NCBI RefSeq assembly: GCF_000482785.1
Contig: NZ_AXWS01000008.1
Location: 124,001-188,000 of the forward strand
Length of the DNA stretch: 64,000 nt
Origin: Derxia gummosa DSM 723
GTDB taxonomy: Bacteria; Pseudomonadota; Gammaproteobacteria; Burkholderiales; Burkholderiaceae_E
Direction of reading: 5' to 3'
The position numbers and the translations under genes are program-made. This document shows, one piece after another, positions 10,272-17,530 of the stretch. The notes under the pieces were generated by a model that was not told the DNA's origin, did no database searches, and worked only from the letters and a program-made list of their open reading frames with translations. Positions within the stretch are counted from its first letter, which is position 1, and the number at the start of each line of letters is the position of its first letter.

Positions 10272-11371
10272 GTGATTGCCTGGGCTGCTTCAGCCTGAGG
10301 TTGGGGGAAAACGGGAACGGCCACGCGGCTGCCGCTGCGGGCAGCGGCCACGACGGCCTCGGTGACGCGCAAGTTTTGCAGACCGTCGCGCGCGGTCACG
10401 AGCGGCGCGGCCTCGCCGCGCAGCACCGCCACGAAATGCGCGAGCTGGCGCGCGAGCGGATCGGCGCGTTCGACGCCCATGATTTCGCGGCGGAAGGGAT
10501 TGCACCACGAGCGCTGCTCGCGGCCGTCGTAAAGATGCAGCCTGAGGGTGGGTACGGCCAGCGAGCCGTCGGTGCCGGCGATGACGTAGCAGTCCTCGTC
10601 GGGGTAGGCCGCGAAGTCGGGGTTCTCCATCGAGGTCTGCTCCCAGCTCAGCGGCGCGGCGGCCGTGTCCGACAGCAGGAAGCTGCCGAGCGCGCCGCCC
10701 GCGAAGGCGAAGCCGATCGCCACGGTGTCCTCCACCGCATGGCCGCGCACCGCGTTCGAGGCGAAGGCCTGCACCTCGGTGATCTCGCCGCAGAGCATGC
10801 GCAGGTTGTGCACCTCGTGGATGAGGTTGATGAGGATCGGCCCGCCGCCCGGCTCCCGGCGCCACGGCGCGGCCTCGAAATAGCCGTCGGGCTTGCAGAA
10901 CATCGCGCTGCCCAGCACGCCGACGATGCGGCCGAGCCGGCCCGAGCGCAGCACCTCGCGCGCGGCGGCCATGAGCGGGCTGTGCGCGCGGTGATGACCC
11001 ACGAGCAGCGGCACGCCGCTCGCGTCGGCGGCGTGGCACAGCGCCTCGCCCTCGGCCGCGCTCGCGGCGAGCGGCTTTTCCACCAGCACCGGCACGCCGG
11101 CGGCGAGGCAGGCGAGGGCGTCGGGCAGGTGCAGCGCGTTGGGCGTGGCGACGATGACGCCATCGGGCCGGTCGCGCGCAAGTAGCTCGGCCACGCCCGC
11201 GCGCAGCGGCGCGCCCACGGCCTGCGCGAGCGGGGCGGCGGCGGGCGACGGATCGGCGATGGCGGCGAGCACGCAGTCGTCGCGGTCGAGCACTTCGTCG
11301 ATGTGACGGCGGCCGATGAGGCCGGCACCGGCGACGGCGATGCGCAGGCGGCGCGGGGCGGAACGGGGCAT
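10268..11371 (-). CDS. Gfo/Idh/MocA-family NAD(P)-dependent oxidoreductase
   Basis: A 367-residue enzyme with an N-terminal Rossmann fold (AVAGAGLIGRRHIDEV), the family EKP motif (VLVEKPLA) and a substrate-domain His in NLIHEVHNL. Family members oxidise polyols and cyclic alcohols such as inositol. Coupling by a 4-base overlap to aroQ, which acts on 3-dehydroquinate, suggests it oxidises quinate at C3; this is not proven by sequence. The start at 11371 has GGAGAGGAGA upstream. It is divergent from a LysR gene. Confidence 0.8.
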   Translation of the reverse strand: MPRSAPRRLRIAVAGAGLIGRRHIDEVLDRDDCVLAAIADPSPAAAPLAQAVGAPLRAGVAELLARDRPDGVIVATPNALHLPDALACLAAGVPVLVEKPLAASAAEGEALCHAADASGVPLLVGHHRAHSPLMAAAREVLRSGRLGRIVGVLGSAMFCKPDGYFEAAPWRREPGGGPILINLIHEVHNLRMLCGEITEVQAFASNAVRGHAVEDTVAIGFAFAGGALGSFLLSDTAAAPLSWEQTSMENPDFAAYPDEDCYVIAGTDGSLAVPTLRLHLYDGREQRSWCNPFRREIMGVERADPLARQLAHFVAVLRGEAAPLVTARDGLQNLRVTEAVVAAARSGSRVAVPVFPQPQAEAAQAIT

Positions 11372-11444
11372 GGCGGTCTCCTCTCCTCTGGCGGGAGGCG
11401 CGACGGTACTGAACACGATCCGGCAAATAAACTGCGCCGATCCG

Positions 11445-11455
11445 AATTCAGAATT
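11445..11455. promoter_or_regulatory. Candidate LysR operator AATTC-A-GAATT
   Basis: A perfect 5-1-5 palindrome lies in the 92-base gap between the divergent Gfo/Idh gene and LysR gene, 9 bases before the LysR start. It sits in A+T-rich sequence that stands out from the neighbourhood. It may bind the adjacent LysR protein. Confidence 0.4.
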
Positions 11456-11463
11456 TCCAAGCC

Positions 11464-12390
11464 ATGAACAAACGCCCCGATCTCGGTGACCTGGAAATCT
11501 TCTGCGTGGTGGCGCGCCTGAGCAGCTTCAACGCGGCGGCGGCCGAGCTGGGCAGCTCGCCGGCCCACGTCAGCAAGCGCATCGCCATCCTGGAGGCGAC
11601 GCTCGGCGCGCGGCTGTTCCACCGCACGACGCGCCGCGTGGCGATCAGCGCCGACGGCGAGCTGGTGTACGAACGCGCGCGCCGCCTGCTCGACGATGCC
11701 GACGGCATGGCGGGCGCGCTGTCGTCGGGCCGCGACGAGCCGGCCGGCCTGCTGCGCGTGAGCAGCGGCATCCGGCTCGGGCGCAACCATGTCTCGCACA
11801 TCCTCGTCCGCATGCGCGAGCGCTATCCGAAGCTGGAGGTCTGGCTCGAACTCGTGAACCAGCCCTACGACATGCTGGCCGAGGGCATCGACATCGACAT
11901 CCGCGCCGCCGCCGTGCAGGAGCCGCATCTGGTCGCGCACCGCGTGGTCGGCAGCCGGCGCGTGCTGTGCGCGACACCCGGCTATCTCGCGCGGCGCGGC
12001 CGGCCCCGCACGCTGGCCGAACTGCGCCAGCACGACTGCCTGCTGTTCCGCGACCGGGGCCATTCCTTCGGCACCTGGCGGCTGCATGACGCCGACGGCC
12101 CGGTCGAGCCGGTGAAGGTGACCGGCCCGCTCGGCTCCAACCACAGCGACATCGTGCAGAACTGGCTGCTCGACGGGCAGGGCATCGCGATGCTGTCGGT
12201 CTGGGACGTGGCCGAGCCGCTGGCCGACGGCCGCGTCGAGCAGGTGTTGCCGCAGTACTGGGAGCCGGCCGACGTGATGGCGGTGACGACGGCGCGCGCC
12301 TCGGCCTCGACCAATGTGCGGCTCGGCCTCGACTTCCTGATGCGCGAGCTGCGCGAGGGGCCGTTCGCGCTGCGCACCGGCATGACCTGA
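11464..12390 (+). CDS. LysR-family regulator of the dehydrogenase-aroQ-carrier operon
   Basis: A 308-residue protein with the N-terminal helix-turn-helix (LSSFNAAAAELGSSPAHVSKRIAILE, about 18-43) and a substrate-binding domain of the CrgA/TtuA-like class. It is transcribed away from the Gfo/Idh-aroQ-carrier operon, the classic layout for a LysR activator of its neighbour. The inducer is unknown; quinate or an intermediate would fit. Confidence 0.9.
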   Translation: MNKRPDLGDLEIFCVVARLSSFNAAAAELGSSPAHVSKRIAILEATLGARLFHRTTRRVAISADGELVYERARRLLDDADGMAGALSSGRDEPAGLLRVSSGIRLGRNHVSHILVRMRERYPKLEVWLELVNQPYDMLAEGIDIDIRAAAVQEPHLVAHRVVGSRRVLCATPGYLARRGRPRTLAELRQHDCLLFRDRGHSFGTWRLHDADGPVEPVKVTGPLGSNHSDIVQNWLLDGQGIAMLSVWDVAEPLADGRVEQVLPQYWEPADVMAVTTARASASTNVRLGLDFLMRELREGPFALRTGMT

Positions 12391-12419
12391 GCCGGCCGGG
12401 CGCGGCGCCGTCATCGTTC

Positions 12420-13244
12420 TCAGGCGAGCGGCACGGTCAGCGCGCGGATGACCTCGCCCGTCGCCGGACGCACGCCGCGCCACCAGGCGAAGGCCTCGGC
12501 GGCCTGCTCGACCAGCATGCCGACGCCATCGGCGAGCCGGGCCGCGCCGGCCTGCCGGGCCAGCGCGAGAAAGGGCGTCAGCCCCTTGCCGTAGGCCAGC
12601 TCGTAGGCCAGCGTGTGGCCGGCGAACACGCCCGGCGGCACCGGCGGCAGCTCGGCGCGCAGGCTGGCCGAGGTGGCGTTGAGCACGAGGTCGAACGGCG
12701 CGTCGCCCAGCTCGTCATAGCCGGCCGCCGTGATCGGGCCGGCGCCGGCCACGCGCGCCGCCAGTTCGCGCGCCTTGGCCGTGTCGCGGTTGACGAGCAC
12801 GAAGGCCGCCGGCCCCTGCGCGAGGAAGGGCAGCAGGGCGCTGCGCGCCGCGCCGCCGGCGCCGAGCATCAGCACCCGCTTGCACGCGAGCGCGAGGCCG
12901 AGGTTGCGCTGCACGTCGTTGACGAGGCCGACGCCGTCGAAGTTCTCGGCGCGGATGCGGCCGTCGTCGTCGAAGCTCAGCGCATTGGCCGCGCCGGCGA
13001 GGCGCGCGGCCTCGGAATGCTCGGTGGCGAAGGCGAAGGCATCGAGCTTGAACGGCGCGGTGATGTTCAGCCCGCGTCCGCCACTGGCGCGAAAGGCTTC
13101 GGCCGTCTCGCGGAAGCTGCCGGGCGCGGCCTCGATCGCGAGGTACTCCATGTCCTGCCCGGTGCTGCGCGCGAAGCTCGTGTGGATGAAGGGCGACTTC
13201 GTGTGGCCGAGCGGATGGCCGGTGACGGCGTAGCGGTCAGTCAT
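12420..13244 (-). CDS. aroE: Shikimate dehydrogenase, AroE class
   Basis: A 274-residue enzyme that interconverts 3-dehydroshikimate and shikimate. Lys66 (LNITAPFK), Asn87, Asp103 (NFDGVG) and the closing GVGMLVEQAAEAF motif are present, and the NRxxxK pattern (NRDTAK) indicates NADP. The substrate-binding HSKSP is HTKSP here, with Thr15 for Ser, a mild change. It overlaps the CoA-transferase gene by 8 bases and ends a five-gene catabolic-looking operon, an odd place for a housekeeping aroE. It may be the only biosynthetic copy or a specialised one. Confidence 0.88.
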   Translation of the reverse strand: MTDRYAVTGHPLGHTKSPFIHTSFARSTGQDMEYLAIEAAPGSFRETAEAFRASGGRGLNITAPFKLDAFAFATEHSEAARLAGAANALSFDDDGRIRAENFDGVGLVNDVQRNLGLALACKRVLMLGAGGAARSALLPFLAQGPAAFVLVNRDTAKARELAARVAGAGPITAAGYDELGDAPFDLVLNATSASLRAELPPVPPGVFAGHTLAYELAYGKGLTPFLALARQAGAARLADGVGMLVEQAAEAFAWWRGVRPATGEVIRALTVPLA

Positions 13245-14469
13245 GGCGGGGCTCCGTGCTGTAGAGGCTGCCGTCGGCCTGCATCGCGGCGATCTCGGCG
13301 GCGCTGAAGCCCAGGCTCGCCGCGACTTCGGCGTTGTGCTGGCCGAGTTCGGGCGCCACCTGGGTGATGGTGGTGTCGCAGTCCGAGAAGCGGAACGGCA
13401 GGTTGGGCAGGCGGATGCTGCCGAGTACCGGATGCTGCTGCTCGACCAGCATGCCGCGCGCCCGCACCTGAGGATCGGCCAGCACCTCGTCGATGCGCTG
13501 CACCTTCGCGCAGGGCACGTCCACCTCGTCGAGCATGGCGAGCAGTTGCGCCACCGGCCGGTGCGCGGCCCAGTCGCGCACGATCGGCACCAGCTCGGCG
13601 CGATGGGCGTTGCGGCCGGCGGCGCTGTGGAAGCGCGTGTCGGCGGCGAGGCCGGCCGGGCCGCCGCTGCCCTCGACGAGGGCGGCGAGGCGCTTCCAGG
13701 CGTCGTCCACCTGGGCCGCGATCACGAGGTCGCCGTCGGCGGCGCGGAACACGCCGTAGAGCGTGGACGTCGGCAGGTCGTGGCCGGTCTGCACCGGCAG
13801 TTCGGTGCCGCCCGAGAGCGTGTAGCACTGCACCGCGTACTCGTGCATCGAGATGAGGCTGTCGTACAGCGCCATGTCGATGTGCTGGCCCCGGCCGCTG
13901 CGCTCGCGCCCGAGCAGCGCGGCGTTGATCGCGGCGACCGCGTGGGCGCCGGTGTAGAGGTCGCCGAGCGCGATGCGCAGCAGCGGCGGCGCGTCGCCGG
14001 GCGTGCCGACCATCTGCATGATCCCGCTCTTGGCCTCGGCGATGAGGCCGAAGCCGGCGCGGTGCGAGTCGGGCCCGGTGTGGCCGTAGGCCGAGATCGA
14101 GCAGTAGACGAGGCGCGGATTGCGCTCGGCCAGCTCGCGGTAGCCGAGGCCGAGCTTGTCGAGCGCGCCGGGGCGGTAGTTCTCGACGAACACGTCGGCG
14201 CTGTCGACGAGGCGTTGCAGCAGCTCGCGGCCGCGCGCCGTCTTGAGGTTCACGCAGACGCCCTTCTTGCCCATGTTCTGCTGCAGGAAGTAGCCGCTGT
14301 GGTCGCCGATGAACCAGGCGTGCTGGCGGCCGGCGTCGCCGGTGGTCGGGCGCTCGACCTTGATGACCTCGGCGCCGAGCGCCGCGAGGCAGCGGCCGAC
14401 ATAGGGGCCGGCGAGGAAGTGGCTGTAGTCGATGACGCGCAGGCCGGTGAGCGGGAGATTGGCATTCAT
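13237..14469 (-). CDS. Class III CoA-transferase (CaiB/BaiF family)
   Basis: A 410-residue enzyme that moves CoA between carboxylic acids through an aspartyl thioester. The catalytic Asp170 sits in ALGDLYTG, and the CoA-binding start LRVIDYSHFLAGPYVGRCLA is present. It is 13 bases after a MaoC-type hydratase gene and overlaps aroE. The acid it activates is not evident; the neighbours suggest a cyclic or branched hydroxy acid that is then hydrated or dehydrated as a CoA ester. Confidence 0.9.
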   Translation of the reverse strand: MNANLPLTGLRVIDYSHFLAGPYVGRCLAALGAEVIKVERPTTGDAGRQHAWFIGDHSGYFLQQNMGKKGVCVNLKTARGRELLQRLVDSADVFVENYRPGALDKLGLGYRELAERNPRLVYCSISAYGHTGPDSHRAGFGLIAEAKSGIMQMVGTPGDAPPLLRIALGDLYTGAHAVAAINAALLGRERSGRGQHIDMALYDSLISMHEYAVQCYTLSGGTELPVQTGHDLPTSTLYGVFRAADGDLVIAAQVDDAWKRLAALVEGSGGPAGLAADTRFHSAAGRNAHRAELVPIVRDWAAHRPVAQLLAMLDEVDVPCAKVQRIDEVLADPQVRARGMLVEQQHPVLGSIRLPNLPFRFSDCDTTITQVAPELGQHNAEVAASLGFSAAEIAAMQADGSLYSTEPRHD

Positions 14470-14482
14470 GTCGCGGCTCCGC

Positions 14483-14956
14483 TCAGAACGTGCCCGGACG
14501 GCGCGGAATCATCAGCCGGTGCTCGCCGCGCTGGACGACCTCGCCGTGCTGGTTGATGAGTTCGGACGGCAGCACGACGATGCCCCAGCCCGGACGGCTC
14601 TTCGACAGGCGCATCGTGCCGACCGTGAAGCGCACGCGCACCACGTCGTCGATGCGGATCGGCAGCAGGAAGTCCCAGGTCCAGCCGAGCGACATGCCGG
14701 GCACGAAGCGGTAGTCGCTCTGCGTCTTCAGGCCGTCGGCGATCGACAGGCCGAACAGGCCGTGCGCGACGCGGGTGCCGAAGGGCGTGGTCTTGGCGTA
14801 GGCCTCGTCCACATGCACGGGCGTGAAGTCGCCGGTGAGTTCGGCGTAGGCGTTGATGCGGGCTTCGGTGACGGCGTATTCGGGGCTGAGGCAGCTGTCG
14901 CCTTCGCGGGCGTCGTCCCAGTAGCGCTCGGGCGTGGCGCTGGCGGTGGAAGTCAT
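14483..14956 (-). CDS. MaoC-like (R)-specific enoyl-CoA hydratase
   Basis: A 157-residue single hot-dog domain. The catalytic Asp43-x4-His48 pair is seen in GDFTPVHVDEAYA, followed by RVAHGLFGLS. It adds or removes water from a CoA ester, probably the product of the adjacent CoA-transferase. A GGAGA site sits before the start. A gap of 105 bases separates it from the VOC gene upstream. Confidence 0.88.
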   Translation of the reverse strand: MTSTASATPERYWDDAREGDSCLSPEYAVTEARINAYAELTGDFTPVHVDEAYAKTTPFGTRVAHGLFGLSIADGLKTQSDYRFVPGMSLGWTWDFLLPIRIDDVVRVRFTVGTMRLSKSRPGWGIVVLPSELINQHGEVVQRGEHRLMIPRRPGTF

Positions 14957-15061
14957 GTCGGGGTCTCCGGGCGTGCGGCGGGCACGCGGGGTGGGGCGGG
15001 AAGAAGGAGGCTGCGATCGGGCGTGGCGTGCCGCGCGGGGCGGCGACGGCCGGCGCGCCGC

Positions 15062-15472
15062 TCAGGCCTGCGGCCAGTCGCGCGGATTCACGGCGAGCAC
15101 GCGCTCGACGCTGTCGCCGCTGGCCTGGATCAGCTCGACGGCGAGGCCGTCGGGCAGTTGCAGCCAGTTCGAGCCCTGGGGCAGCGTGGTCACGCCCCAG
15201 GCGCGGGCCGCGTCGAGCGCGGCGCCGAGGTCGCTGACCATGATCCCGAGGTGGGCGAGCCAGCCGGCGTCATTGCTCGGCGGCGCGGCGAAGCCGGGCA
15301 CCGACATGAATTGCAGGCCGCCGAGCGTCCAGTACTGGCGCGGCGCGTGTTCGGGGCCATCGACCTCGCGCAGCGTCTGGCCCAGCACCTCGCGGAAGAA
15401 GCGGATGTGCCAGTCGATGTCGCTGACGCGGATCGCCACATGCTCGACATAGCTGCGGACGCGCTTGTTCAT
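15062..15472 (-). CDS. VOC (glyoxalase/dioxygenase fold) protein
   Basis: A 136-residue protein with the paired beta-alpha-beta-beta-beta units of the VOC fold. Putative metal ligands are His11 (VEHVAIRVSD) and His73 (LAHLGIMVSD), with a Glu in LAVELIQA. It may be an isomerase, lyase or dioxygenase on a pathway intermediate. The start at 15472 overlaps the stop of the PanE-like gene (ATGA), so the two are translationally coupled. Confidence 0.8.
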   Translation of the reverse strand: MNKRVRSYVEHVAIRVSDIDWHIRFFREVLGQTLREVDGPEHAPRQYWTLGGLQFMSVPGFAAPPSNDAGWLAHLGIMVSDLGAALDAARAWGVTTLPQGSNWLQLPDGLAVELIQASGDSVERVLAVNPRDWPQA

Positions 15473-16425
15473 CGGGAAGTCTCCTGTCGGGTCTGGCGCG
15501 CGACGGCCATCGCGCGCTCGATGCCCTTGATGGCCGCGACCAGCGTGGCGTTGACCGGCGTGGGCAGGCCGAGGCGTTCGCCCGCGCGCACGACGGCGCC
15601 GTTGATGAAGTCGATCTCGGTGATCGAGCCGGCTGCAAGGCTTTGCAGCATCGAGGTTCTGAAGTCGGCGGGCAGGCCTTCGGCGGCCATGCGCCAGGCG
15701 TCCTGCGGCGCGGCGATCGACAGCCGGATGCCGTCGGCCCGCGCGCAGGCCATCGCCTCGGCCACGGCGGCGATGGCGGCGCGCTCGATCTCGGGAATGC
15801 GGTAGGCCTCGCCGTAGGTGAGGCCGGTGATGGCGGTGAGGGCGCCGGTCGCCACGTTCACGAGCAGCTTGTCCCACATGACGCCGAGGATGTTGTCGCT
15901 GACCTCGATGACGAGGCCGGCGCGCTCGAATTCGGCGGCGATGGCGCGGGTGCGCGCGCCGACGCGGCCGTCGAGCTCGCCGATGATCGTGCGCTTGCCG
16001 GCGGTGCCGGCGCTGATGCGGCCGGGGCCGAGCAGCACGCCGCCGACATAGGTCTTGCCGGCCAGCACGCGCTCGCGGCCGACCGCCTCGGCCAGCAGCT
16101 CCTCATGGCCGAGACCGTTCTGCAGCGACATCACGACCGTGTCCGGCCCGATCAGCGCGCCGGCCGAGGCCATGGCCGCGCGCGTGTCGAAGGACTTGAC
16201 GAGCACGATCACGAGATCGACCGGGCCGATGTCCTCGGCGCGGGTGGCGGCCCGCACGGCCACCGTCGTCGGGCTGCCGCCACGGTGGATGACCAAGCCG
16301 TCGCGGCGGATCGCGTCGGCATGGGCGCCGGGGCGGCACAGCAGCCAGACGTCGGCGCCGGCCTCGGCCAGGCTGCCGCCGAGGGCACAACCGAGCGCAC
16401 CCGCGCCCAGCACACAGATCTTCAT
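15469..16425 (-). CDS. Ketopantoate reductase-like (PanE/ApbA) dehydrogenase
   Basis: A 318-residue enzyme with an N-terminal GxGxxG fold (CVLGAGALGCALGG) and the C-terminal helical domain of PanE, including MWDKLLVNVATGALTAITG with the family Lys and Asn. Its place in a CoA-transferase/MaoC operon with a divergent LysR gene suggests it reduces or oxidises a 2-keto or 2-hydroxy acid in that pathway rather than making pantothenate. It is the first gene of the operon; the start at 16425 is 58 bases from the region bearing the palindrome. Confidence 0.85.
   Translation of the reverse strand: MKICVLGAGALGCALGGSLAEAGADVWLLCRPGAHADAIRRDGLVIHRGGSPTTVAVRAATRAEDIGPVDLVIVLVKSFDTRAAMASAGALIGPDTVVMSLQNGLGHEELLAEAVGRERVLAGKTYVGGVLLGPGRISAGTAGKRTIIGELDGRVGARTRAIAAEFERAGLVIEVSDNILGVMWDKLLVNVATGALTAITGLTYGEAYRIPEIERAAIAAVAEAMACARADGIRLSIAAPQDAWRMAAEGLPADFRTSMLQSLAAGSITEIDFINGAVVRAGERLGLPTPVNATLVAAIKGIERAMAVARQTRQETSR
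15634..15647. repeat. Dispersed palindrome TGCAA-N4-TTGCA, copy 4
   Basis: TGCAAGGCTTTGCA lies in the PanE-like gene and reads Leu-Gln-Ser-Leu-Ala on the minus strand. Confidence 0.6.
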
Positions 16426-16505
16426 CGCGTCTCCGTTCCGGTGCGATGCGAGGCATCGCGTGGCGACGGACGATAGGCAGCCGGCGGTATTGCGTAAATT
16501 CAATG

Positions 16506-16528
16506 CAGGCAATGTTCCGTATTGCCTG
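16506..16528. promoter_or_regulatory. Candidate LysR operator in the divergent promoter region
   Basis: CAGGCAAT and ATTGCCTG are perfect 8-base arms separated by GTTCCGT, and ATTCAAT occurs as a direct repeat flanking them. The site lies midway between the PanE-like gene and the divergent LysR gene, in locally A+T-rich DNA, as expected for the operator of that LysR protein. Confidence 0.5.
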
Positions 16529-16583
16529 ATTCAATATGGAGCGCCGCGCGCTGCGGCCGTCCCTTCGCCCGAGGAAACCGGTC

Positions 16584-17519
16584 ATGCCCCTGCCCGACAA
16601 CGATGCTGTCCTGCCCGACATCAAGCTGCTGAGGCTGTTCGAGCTGCTGCATGCCAACGGCAGCGTCACGCGCGCGGCCGAGTTGCTGGGGCAGAGCCAG
16701 CCGACGGTGAGCATCTGGCTCGGCCAGTTGCGGCGGCAGTTCGGCGATCCGCTGTTCGTGCGCACGCCGGCCGGCATGCAGCCGACGCCGCGCGCCGGCG
16801 AGCTGATCGGCCCGGTGCGCGAGGTGCTCGCCACGCTGCGCGGCATCGTCGCCGCGCCGACCGACTTCGACCCGGCGACGAGCCGGCGGCGCTTTCGGGT
16901 CTGCATGACCGACGCGAGCCACATCACGCTGCTGCCCCGGCTGCTGGGCCGGCTGCGCGCCCAGGCGCCGGGCAGCACGCTGGAGGCGCTGCGCATCGAC
17001 GCCGACACGCCGCGCCTGCTCGCCGCCGGCGAGGCCGATCTCGCGCTCGGCCTGGTGCCGGGGCTGGAGGCCGGCTTCTACCAGCAGGTGCTGTTCAGCC
17101 AGGACTGGATCTGCCTCGCCAGCGCGAGCCATCCGCGCCTCGGCAGCAGCCTGTCGCTGCTCGCCTGGCAGGCCGAATCGCATGTGGTGATCGTGTCGGG
17201 CACCGGCTCGCAGTTGCTGGAAGCCGCGCTGCGCGCGCAGCGGGTGGAACGGCGCGTGGTGCTGGCGCTGCCGGGCTTCCTGGGCCTGCCGGCGATCGTG
17301 TCGGGCAGCGACCTCGTCGCGACCCTGCCGCGCCACATCGGCGAAACGCTCGCGGCCCAGTGGCCGGGCCTGCGCGCCTTCGCCTGCCCGGTGGCGGTCG
17401 AGGGCTTCACGGTCAAGCAGCACTGGCATGAGCGCTTCCACCACGAGCCGGGCAACCGCTGGCTGCGCGCGCAATGCGCCGAGCTGTTCGGGCAGGGGCG
17501 CGGGCCGCTGGCGGGCTAG
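16584..17519 (+). CDS. LysR-family regulator of the CoA-transferase/MaoC/aroE operon
   Basis: A 311-residue regulator with an N-terminal helix-turn-helix (NGSVTRAAELLGQSQPTVSIWLGQLR) of the NodD/NahR-like class. The start at 16584 is preferred over one at 16536 because GAGGAAA precedes it by six bases. It is divergent from the five-gene operon and probably activates it. The effector is unknown. Confidence 0.88.
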   Translation: MPLPDNDAVLPDIKLLRLFELLHANGSVTRAAELLGQSQPTVSIWLGQLRRQFGDPLFVRTPAGMQPTPRAGELIGPVREVLATLRGIVAAPTDFDPATSRRRFRVCMTDASHITLLPRLLGRLRAQAPGSTLEALRIDADTPRLLAAGEADLALGLVPGLEAGFYQQVLFSQDWICLASASHPRLGSSLSLLAWQAESHVVIVSGTGSQLLEAALRAQRVERRVVLALPGFLGLPAIVSGSDLVATLPRHIGETLAAQWPGLRAFACPVAVEGFTVKQHWHERFHHEPGNRWLRAQCAELFGQGRGPLAG

Positions 17520-17530
17520 CATCCGGTCGC

